Positions 55,081-64,000 of a DNA stretch of 64,000 bases are shown one piece after another. The notes under the pieces are model-generated. The model did no database searches, was not told the DNA's origin, and worked only from the letters and a program-made list of their open reading frames with translations. The translations under genes and the position numbers were made by a program. The first letter of the stretch is position 1, and each line of letters begins with the position of its first letter. Source of the stretch: Tubiluchus corallicola (Eukaryota; Priapulida; Priapulimorpha; Priapulimorphida; Tubiluchidae); assembly GCA_030141605.1 (NCBI GenBank), contig JAQGDQ010000119.1, positions 1 through 64,000 on the forward strand, given 5' to 3'.

Positions 55081-55530
55081 AATCATAATGTGTACGACAT
55101 AGTCAGAATGTGTAGGACATAGTCAGAATGTGTACGACATAGTCAGAATGCGTCGGACACAGTCAGAGTGTGTACGACATAGTCAGAATGTGTCGGACAT
55201 AGTCAGAGTATGTACGACATAGTCAGAATGTGTGTGACACAATCAGAATGTGTACGACCTAGTCATAATGTGTAGGACATAGTCAGAATGTGTAGGACAT
55301 AGTCAGCATGTGTGTGACACAGTCAGATTATGTACGACCTAGTCATAATGTGTACGACATAGTCATAATGTGTAGGACATAGTCAGAATGCGTACAACAT
55401 AGTCAAAATGCGTGTGACACAGTCATGTGTACGACATAGTCAGAATGCGTACAACATAGTCAGAATATGTGTGACACAGTCAGAATGTGTACGACCTAGT
55501 CATAATGTGTATGACATAGTCAGCAAAGTA
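55081..55530. repeat. 20-bp minisatellite, right part
   Basis: About 22 more copies of the unit at 52795-53450, with the same CGACATAGTCAGAATG words and the same variant types. Confidence 0.95.
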
Positions 55531-55620
55531 CATACACAGCAAAGTACACACAATGGTGACACTGTCAAACATGAATTTTAACATTTAATGATTATAATCT
55601 CATGACATGTTTGGCGACAA

Positions 55621-55734
55621 TAACAATGGAGCTGCTGGTGCTGGTGCTGGTGCTGCTACTGCTGTTGTTTCTGCCATTGATGATAATGATGATATTGTTG
55701 TTGTTGTGAAATCACTGCTGTTGTTGCTGTTGTT

Positions 55735-55782
<48 letters not shown>

Positions 55783-55785
55783 CCC
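55621..55785. repeat. (GCTGGT)n / (TTG)n microsatellite
   Basis: GCTGGTGCTGGT at the left and about 18 GTT trimers at the right. Confidence 0.93.
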
Positions 55786-56429
55786 TGGTTACAGTTTGTG
55801 CTTGTAATTTAAATTGCAAAGGCTTAACATTAACTTAAACTTCTTTCCTGTCTTTACTTGCTGGAAAGCTAATACGCACATGAGCACAATTAACATCCAT
55901 TAGCTTTGAAAATCGTTCGGTAATTAAATTTAATTATGATAATATATTCATGATTAAGCGCTAATGAACAGCGAATTGAGTGATTAAAATATGCTGGGAC
56001 TGCACAGTAATTTTCATAATGGCTGTACAAAAAATGTTGATTCTCGTGAGAGACTCTTCAGTAAAGAAGTTTGAGTTTACTCAGGATCGGATTAAGACCT
56101 CAAGAGCCCCTAAGCACTAAAAAGATGATGGTACCCCATACGATCAAAACAAAAACAGTACTAATCTCATGAATGAAATATATCTTTCGAAATGAAAAAG
56201 TCATGCTGTAAGATTTATTTGCAGTAAATGTTAGGGCATCAGTTTTACATTGTACAAAAAAGTTAAAAGTACAGAGACGACTCTAAATCTTATAAAGGGA
56301 CGGCCGATCAACATATTTACATGCAAATTGGATACCAGTAAACACTAAGAGCAACTTGTAACAAAAGATCAGAATAATATACAAGGAACAAAACTTATCC
56401 TGGCAAACACTTCCATTTTCATTTCTTAA
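55786..56429. other. unrecognised sequence
   Basis: AT-rich; no gene or element boundary supported before the family D copy. Confidence 0.45.
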
Positions 56430-57047
56430 AGGACAGGGGGATTTTTCATATACTACCCCATTTTCAGGTCCGATAAAAAGTATACATTTTAACACAATTA
56501 ATACAGCAAGAGCGTTTCTGATAATCAAATAATAGATTAAAAACTTAATTCATGGCATCGCTCGAGCCCAACTATTTAATGACATCACAAACTAACATAA
56601 TTTTCAGCGGCAAAAAATTCCATGAGGGTGTTGAACGTGTTTGAGAAAGTGGAAATTAAAGTACAGTGTTACTGTAAGATATTCAGTGTGTTGTACTAAA
56701 ACTAGGCAAGTTTTAAGATAAAGATTAAAGTTTCAAATTTACCACTGTGCTCACGCATAAGCTGATGAACGTGTGTAGTTCGTCACAAACAAACACGTAT
56801 GAACTGAGAGGTAGAGCACCTGTTATTTGTGCAACGCGTTCTTGAAATGCAGGCGCTAGTGCCCATCTAACTAGCAAATGGCGAAATGCATGTAACAGCA
56901 AAGAACTAGTCGCACGAACGCAAAATTGTGTTTATATGAAAATAATTCTTTCACGTAAGTCATTTTTGAAAAATAGTATGTTGCCTTTCAGTATTTTAAA
57001 GAGTACATTGTTTTGACCTACAGTTTAAGATTGGGTCCAATTTTGCT
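56430..57047 (-). mobile_element. family D TTAA-type MITE, full length (inverted)
   Basis: TTAA at 56426-56429 and 57048-57051. Left end AGGACAGGGGGA, right end CCAATTTTGCT. Closely similar to 39687-40320. Confidence 0.85.
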
Positions 57048-57446
57048 TTAAGGAAACCGATATGAATGAAAATTACAGAAATTTACTTAACAGTTTTTTA
57101 CAGAAATCGACGTTGGTCCATACAATAGTATAAACATTTTGTAATTTTTGTAATTTGTAATATTTATTTCCACTTCAAAACAAAATTTATCCAAAAAAAC
57201 ACCCAATCTCTACACAATACACATAATGTATATGTATTTATATGTATTATGTATATTCAAGGATGGTTTATGAACTTTTTTGGGCCCTGGGCTATTGAAA
57301 ATACCCCCCACCGCGCGCAGATGGGCGAACCTCAAACTTCTCCTCACCGGTCTTGAATACTGTAACTTGTGACAAATTTTAGCGACATTTACATAGCTTG
57401 AAATTAACTTATTGCAAATCTTTAAATGAACAAGAGTAGCTGTCTT

Positions 57447-57651
<205 letters not shown>

Positions 57652-58135
57652 TTTATTTCGTATAAAAATATACAGTTTACAAAGATAAAGATGTTAGGAA
57701 AGTAACATATCTACAGACATTCAACTTTATAATAACCACACATTTCAGTATTCTTGTAATTATATTACATTATACAGTGTTGAAAGAAGCTATAATAGAT
57801 GTCTTAAAACATAATCTTTAAATGAGTTCTTAACCTTTAATTTTACATTTTCGTTTAGATCAACCATATTTAAATCTTAAATTTACTTGACTGTTATTTA
57901 CATAATAGCATAGCTTTGGAATTCTCAATTTGCAAGACTTTGCAATTTTTCTCACAAAGTTTAATTTTCGACTATCTATTAAATAGTTCGCAGGCATTGT
58001 GCCACAAAAATACATTAACATTTTGACGCTTTCATTTTGTCTAAAACCGAATATTTTTCTATAAGCAGTGTTCCATTTTACCGTAACGGCATTAACTTCA
58101 TTGTTTGATATACCCCCAACTTTTGTTTATGAATA
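57652..58135 (-). mobile_element. LINE 3' end, inverted and 5'-truncated
   Basis: On the - strand this is the last part of a non-LTR retrotransposon ORF2, about 200 bp of 3' UTR, then a (TAA)n tail. It is a different family from the LINE at 53.5 kb. The 5' break lies near 58135, inside sequence that also occurs at 39140-39210. Confidence 0.78.
57860..58135 (-). pseudogene. C-terminal fragment of a LINE ORF2
   Basis: The frame reads NNEVNAVTVKWNTAYRKIFG, then FRQNESVKMLMYFCGTMPAN, and ends LRFKYG and a stop. The W-N-x-A-Y-R-K-I-F-G motif is common just before the end of CR1/Jockey-type ORF2. Only about 85 residues remain. Confidence 0.78.
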
Positions 58136-58456
58136 AAACATTATTTAAGAAATACCACTATTTTACTATTAATTGCAAATCAAATCAGCGCAAATTTCAG
58201 TTATGAAAAAACGGATTTTCTTTTTACCAAACGTTACCAAACCTCGAGGGCCCCCAAGCTAGAGGGGCCCTAGACTACAGCCTGTAGGACAATCCGACTC
58301 TGTATATATTATATCCGTTCTGTCGTATTGTAAACAAACACAGAAACCGCCGCACGTATTCCAGTAAATTTTACTCTTGGTAATTATTTAATTTGAAACT
58401 GTGTGTGGGGCCTCTTCCCTCGAGGCCCTAAGCACGTGCCTATTTTGCTTAATTAA

Positions 58457-59117
58457 AGTACAAGAAAACCCTCCATTTACTTAACAAACTTAAAGCTTAA
58501 AAAACTCGTCTCGAAATTTTATACCATTCGCATACTATACCTTTTTGCATACTAGACTTACATTGGCAGTGATGCTGTATAAAACATGTAAATTCCCGCA
58601 ATGACTTTTTAAACGCAGCCATTTTGACGATAAGTCATTTGAAACAAGTTTAGATAACACTTTGTAAAGTTTGAAAACATAATCAGAGCATTTGTAGCGC
58701 ACGCGTCACTAAGAAAAATTTTAAATTACTGTATCTTGTCAATAAGATTAAAAATGCGTTTTTGATTAGGGAGTGGCGAACCTTGAAGGGTGAGTCAAAG
58801 ACATTTTATCAATTGGCACGAACATTTTAAATTATTATTTCTAGTTACACAAGTCTTTCCAGCAGGCTAGCGAAATACTAGGCATAACTTTGCACGGAAA
58901 ATTTTTTGGTCATAATTTAAGATTGTCTTTTCTTCCGCTGATTTACGTTGTGCGTATATGACGTCATGTAATGGCGCCGTCGGAACAGTATTGCGGGAGA
59001 TTTAAAATGAAAACAAACAAAATTTCTTTCAACGCGAGAACAATATATGTATGAAACTGCTGTAAAGAAATATAATTAATATTTCTAATTCAATTCAGGT
59101 ACCCCTTTTCTTGTCCT
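58457..59117 (+). mobile_element. family C TTAA-type MITE, full length
   Basis: TTAA at 58453-58456 and 59118-59121. Starts AGTACAAGAAAACCC and ends TTTTCTTGTCCT. 661 bp; matches 34240-34909. Confidence 0.83.
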
Positions 59118-59377
59118 TTAATGGTTAATCCAGGGCTGAATGTAGAGTCACAAATGAACTAATTATATCATTCTGTCTGGACAGTTTCCAATGACGCTTT
59201 AAATGACGATTTCATAATTTTGCAAGAAAATTTAACAAGGAAAATAGTAAAGCTATTTGAAAAAGGGCTAAGACGCCAGAAATTAATCATGTCGTACAAA
59301 CAAAACCACAAATGGTGGTTCAACAACCAGCTGTTATTAGTTAGTCGTACAGTCTGTCGGGCAGAAACTCGGCTCGT

Positions 59378-59645
59378 CAGTCAATCAGTCAGTCAGTCAG
59401 TCAGTCAATCAATACTAGTTATATGACGTTTCTTTAACTTTAGGTACAGCAACGCTAGCTTACGTAGTTAGCTTATGCTGTCCTAAACAGTCAGTCAGAC
59501 GGTGAGTCAGCTAATCGACTGGTCAATCAGCCTGCCTGTCTATCTGTCAGTCGGTCGGTCGGTCGGTTAGTCAGTCGGTTAGTCAGTCAGTCGGTCAGTC
59601 AGTCAGTCGGTCGGTCTGGCAGTCAGTCAGTCAGTCAGTCAATTA
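59378..59645. repeat. (TCAG)n / (TCGG)n tetranucleotide repeats
   Basis: Two blocks of GTCAGTCAGTC and GTCGGTCGG repeats (59378-59410 and 59490-59645) with unique sequence between. Confidence 0.93.
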
Positions 59646-59945
59646 GTTATTACACGTTTATTTTAACACGTGTTTGTTCACCTGCAGAAATGTTTGCTTT
59701 CTCGGTTGTTTTATGCTGTCGTTAATCACGGTTGTAAAACCAATAAATAAAAACACGTCACTAATAGCCATACTGATTAATAATTCAAATGGTTGTGTCA
59801 AAGAGTTAAAAGCTTTATGAAAAAATTAGTGAAGCACTGAACCAGTGAAAATAGATGTGGAAGCCATTTAAAATGCTAAGATGAATCAATGTTTTATTCC
59901 ATGAAGCAGCAGTAAAAGCCTAATATGAGATGCTAATAACAAGAT

Positions 59946-60553
59946 AGCAAAACTGGACCCAATCTTAAACTGCAGGTCAAAACAATCTACTCTCTAAAAT
60001 ATTGAAAGGAAACATACTAGTTTTTCAAAAATGACTTACGTGAAAGAATTATTATCACACAAACACAAATTCACGGTCCCGCCACTAGTTCTTCGCTGTT
60101 ACATACATTTCACCATTCGCTAGTTAGATGGGCACTAGCGTCTGCATTTCAGAAACGAATTGTACAAAAACAGGTGTGTACCGCTCAGTTCAGATGCGTT
60201 AGTTTTTGACAAACGTTCGACAGCTCATGCGTGAGCACAGCAGCAAATTTGAAATTTGAATTTTTATCTTAAAACTTGCCTAGTTTTAGTACAACACACT
60301 GAATATCTTACAGTAGCACTGTACTTCAACTTTCATTTTCACAAACACCTGCAACGCGCTCATGGAATATTTTTGCTGTTGAAAATTGTCAGTTTGTGAT
60401 GTCATCGATACTTGGGCTCGCCCGCCGTTAATTAAGATTTTAATCACTTGTTTAATTATAAGAAGCGCTTTTGCAGTATTAATTGTGTTAAAATGTATAC
60501 TTTTTGTCGGACTTGAAAATGAGGTAGTATGTGAAAAACACCCTGTCTTCCTT
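59946..60553 (+). mobile_element. family D MITE, near full length
   Basis: Starts AGCAAAACTGGACCCAATC and ends CCTGTCTTCCT. The TTAA flanks are degraded (GATA, TTGA). Interior matches other copies throughout. Confidence 0.8.
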
Positions 60554-60840
60554 TGAACACATTCAATAATTAGGAAGGAAAGAAATAACAGCTTGTACTT
60601 TCAATTAAACCTACGTCACACACTAATATAACATGTTATAAATTTTATTGCCATAGTTTAGTCAACACATCACACCAACAGAAAATACACTTTGCTCAAC
60701 AATTGATAACTGACACAAACTTCAATATGCACTAAGTAAGACTAACCTATTTGCGACACTGTAGGTATCGCTGAATGAAAGATAATAATATAGTGGGAGT
60801 GACTACAGTTCCATACTATCTTCCTCCATTTTTCCTGTTT
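60554..60840. other. unrecognised sequence
   Basis: Short AT-rich stretch between a family D copy and a microsatellite; nothing supported. Confidence 0.45.
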
Positions 60841-61050
60841 GTAGTACCAATAGCAGGACCAGTAGTAACAGTAGCAGTCGCAAAGGCAACAGCAACAGCA
60901 GTAATAGCAGTAGCAGTAGGAGCGGCAGCAGCAGCAGCAGCAGCAGCAGAAGCAGCAACAGCAGTAGCAGCAACAACAACAACAAGAACAACAACAGCAG
61001 CAGCAGCAGCAGCAGCAGTAGCAGTAGCAGCAATAGCTAGTGGTAGTAAA
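60841..61050. repeat. (AGC/AGT/AAC)n imperfect trinucleotide repeat
   Basis: About 200 bp of GCAGTAGCAGCAACA-type repeats. It gives an Ala/Thr-rich frame that I do not regard as a gene. Confidence 0.93.
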
Positions 61051-61618
61051 TACAATAGTAATATCACAGCATCTTATTCATATCATCTACAGCTGCATCA
61101 TCACGAAGCTTTTGATAAGCTGTTCTCTCTCTCTACTATGAAACCGTACAGCTGCATACCCGTCAGCTTCTGCTTACACAAAGCTTCTCTTCCTCGGGCA
61201 AAAAGCAAACAATTTTCAGCAGCCAATATTTTGCTGAAGAAACTCGCTGGTCGGTTTTATTCAAACTTCATTTCTTTATCGGCAAAATTTTATGAGAGTT
61301 ACAGCGTCAAGATTATGAAGAAATTAACTGCTTTTGTGGCTCGTTCGGCTACCCATACAAACACGATATCCGTTGCTTTTTCGACACATAGAGGCGCAAT
61401 TTCGATCTTTAACACATCGAAATTTATGGCAGTAAGTACGTAAACGAACAATTGTCAAGAATTTAGCAAGCAAATTTGCATGAAAGAAGGGATGTTGTAA
61501 GAAAAATTCGATCAACACTCTAACAGATCAACAGATGAGGATTTTTACATCTGCAAAATTTTCGTTTTTCTTTTTAATTGAATTTCATTTTGCGTAGTGC
61601 CAGCAATTTCCTACGTCA
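61051..61618. other. non-repetitive sequence with an open frame, coding status unclear
   Basis: A + frame continues from the microsatellite to 61443 without stops (VKIMKKLTAFVARSATH) and meets GCA|GTAAGT, a good donor-like site, at about 61430. No domain is recognisable and no second exon could be found, so this is not called a gene. Confidence 0.2.
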
Positions 61619-61619
61619 T

Positions 61620-61940
<321 letters not shown>

Positions 61941-61997
61941 ACTGAAAGTACAACCAGATCCAGAAACAAGTCACACAAAAAGACATTATGAATAATT

Positions 61998-61998
<1 letters not shown>

Positions 61999-62070
<72 letters not shown>

Positions 62071-62123
62071 AGAGAGAAGACAAACAGACAAAAAGAGAAA
62101 GAGAGAGACAGAGAGTGAGAAAG

Positions 62124-62188
<65 letters not shown>
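61999..62188. repeat. (GA)n microsatellite
   Basis: Interrupted GAGAGA runs over about 190 bp. Confidence 0.98.
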
Positions 62189-62189
<1 letters not shown>

Positions 62190-62377
62190 AAGGTTTATTG
62201 TGGCCCCAAGCGGCCTGGTGGTTTTTTACTATTTCGGTAACGTCTCTTATGATGTCAGTTTGTCTAAAAATGGCCGCCTGCTTCTAAACGAACTGTCCCT
62301 CAGTTGTCACGCGCTTATTACAAAAACCGGTAAAATGATTTCTGCTCTTTCTGTAAGCCGTTGCAAATAAAAGACAT

Positions 62378-62537
62378 AATGATAATGATAATGATAATGA
62401 CAATGACAATGACAATGACAATGACAATGACAATGACAATGACAATGACAATGACAATGACAATGACAATGACAATGACAATGACAATGACAATGACAAT
62501 GACAATGACAATGATAATAATAATAATAATAATAATG
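62378..62537. repeat. (ATGACA)n hexanucleotide repeat
   Basis: About 20 uninterrupted ATGACA units between ATGATA and AATAAT runs. Confidence 0.98.
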
Positions 62538-63190
62538 TAAACCGTTCACTAGAGCCCAAGGTGACGAAAAACCCTGTATCAACGTATGTTCGCCCTCGCA
62601 AGTCTTTTTCCAATTATGCCTGCGCCTGTCCTGAATGGAACCGCCCCTTTATCTTGCGAAATTGCTCTGGTGGCGTAATTTACAAATGTTGCCAAAGTCA
62701 CAAGCATGTTGCCATGTTTATGCCAAAAAAGTTTATGGCTTCCGCAATTTTAATAGCGGTGGTTTCATCAGGCAAATGTCTCTGTTTGCGAATTGCGCCT
62801 TGAAGAATTTACAATCGCATGAAGCCATTGAGACAGAATGCATTTCATCAAAATAAAGGCTTCATGTCAAAAGCACGTGGAATCGCTCAGAGGCCTGTTT
62901 GGTTAAAGGGGGAAGAAAAGGGAATTTTAAAGTGTATTCCAAAAAACTTTCCATGCAATATTCTATTAGCATTAAGAGGGTACTTAGTACATCCACGTCA
63001 TCACGTGAAGCCACTACTGGCAAAAATTTACTTTAACCGACCCTTCTGACCTTGACCTTTCGAAACAAAAATCATTGGATTTACAGTTCGTCACACGACA
63101 TATCCCTGTACCAGGTTCGGTGAATGTTGCTTCATTATTTTGTTTTTATTGTGTAGACAGACGTACAGACAGCTGATGTCGTCCCCCATC
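62538..63190. other. unrecognised sequence with a family C scrap
   Basis: Near 62910-62965 the words GGGGAAGAAAAGGGAATTTT and AAAAACTTTCCATGCAA match part of family C in reverse. Nothing else is supported. Confidence 0.5.
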
Positions 63191-63316
63191 GCTACGCTAG
63201 AAATGATGATGAGGTCGATGATGATGTTGATTATGACAATGATGATGATGATGATGATGATAGTGATGACGATGATGATCACGATCATGATGGTGATGAC
63301 GACGACGACGGCGACA

Positions 63317-63359
<43 letters not shown>

Positions 63360-63510
63360 CGATGGTGGAAGTGGTGGTGGTAGTGATGATGATGATGATG
63401 ACAACGATGATTACAACAACTATGATGAGAAAGAGGAAGATGATGGTGATGACGACAATTGTGGAGGCAGTGTCGGTGTTGGTGTTGGTGGTGGTGGCGG
63501 CAGCGGTATG
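63191..63510. repeat. (GAT)n imperfect microsatellite
   Basis: GATGATGATG-type repeats with GACGAC and GGTGGT patches over about 310 bp. Met- and Ile-rich frames here are artefacts. Confidence 0.95.
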
Positions 63511-64000
63511 GTGATAACGATTGTGATGCAGTATAGTATCTGTACTCTTTTCTCTTCCTAACAACTCTTTCAATTGCAGTTTACTGACCCTTCTGACTTT
63601 GTGTGAGTGCATCTTACTAAACTAGCTTTCATCAGTAACACAGCTGCCGTGAAATCTTCATCGATTTCTGCTTAACCTGGACGCACACAGGAGCCGCAAT
63701 GAAATAACAGCTATAATGTGATTGATAATTATTGTGCACACTACAGTTCACGCCATGCCATGTCTACTGTATTAGCCAGCCGCTTCTATGACTTTATAGT
63801 TTAGACCATAGTTCAATAACTCTTGTTGACTTAGAATCCCGGGCAACATTCTTTGTTACAGGCACAGGTATAGTTAGCTGCTTCAGTGAGTGTGATTTTT
63901 AAAACTAATGTTGTTGGAGACATTGATGTTGTTGCAAGAGCTGTTAACTTGGACCAAAGTTTCACTCAATACAATCTAGCATCAGTACTCAGCTGTAGCA
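63511..64000. other. unrecognised sequence at window end
   Basis: No feature could be supported in the last ~490 bp. Confidence 0.4.

Noticed and set aside
52795-55530. CRISPR-like array
   Set aside because: Repeats of 20 bp are contiguous with no unique spacers. The DNA is eukaryotic. It is a minisatellite.
60775-61443. 222-codon Ala/Thr-rich frame as a gene
   Set aside because: The first half is a microsatellite. The second half has no recognisable domain, and no partner exon was found despite a donor-like GTAAGT.

Overview
The window is AT-rich, intron-containing nuclear DNA from an animal. It shows GT-AG introns, a mitochondrial-type alanyl-tRNA synthetase with a targeting presequence, a Golgi tether subunit, a Ty3/gypsy element, non-LTR retrotransposons and many short inverted-repeat elements. 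The lineage cannot be fixed from sequence alone; a non-vertebrate metazoan fits best. Three host genes are supported. The rest is transposons, minisatellites and microsatellites, often nested in one another.

Layout. Positions 1-4.9 kb hold the 3' part of a Ty3/gypsy element, broken by a 674-bp internal tandem duplication. From 4.9 to 9.3 kb lie MITE-type copies (families A, B, E and C), a 31-bp minisatellite and a hAT-like element nested inside a TTAA-flanked MITE. COG8 (conserved oligomeric Golgi complex subunit 8) runs from 9.33 to 22.55 kb on the + strand. Seven exons join in perfect phase (931 codons in the window); the first ~140 codons are absent. Its last exon carries about 22 copies of a 17-residue repeat that lengthens the C-terminus. 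Several COG8 exons are flanked at close range by transposon-derived sequence. AARS2 (mitochondrial alanyl-tRNA synthetase) follows at 25.98-30.12 kb on the same strand. It has only two exons and encodes 985 residues. Direct copies of one repeat family sit in its intron and downstream of its stop.

From 30 to 35.9 kb lie repeats and a 45-bp minisatellite whose frame stays open. At 35.94-36.57 kb on the - strand is a 210-residue, two-helix membrane protein of unknown function. From 37 to 64 kb I find no host gene. The stretch holds copies of TTAA-flanked families C and D, a tiny hairpin MITE, a 2.5-kb nest of elements, a truncated LINE inserted into a 20-bp minisatellite, a second LINE 3' end that runs into a (TTA)n tract, and very dense simple repeats.

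How the genes relate. COG8 acts in retrograde Golgi trafficking and AARS2 in mitochondrial translation, so their adjacency is not evidently functional. I found no clear sign of a novel multi-gene system. The most unusual signals are the COG8 repeat expansion with decayed units past its stop, transposon or tRNA-like sequence abutting COG8 3' splice sites, the intron-poor AARS2, and element families sharing TTAA flanks and AG ends. Repeat family letters (A-J) are local names used only here.
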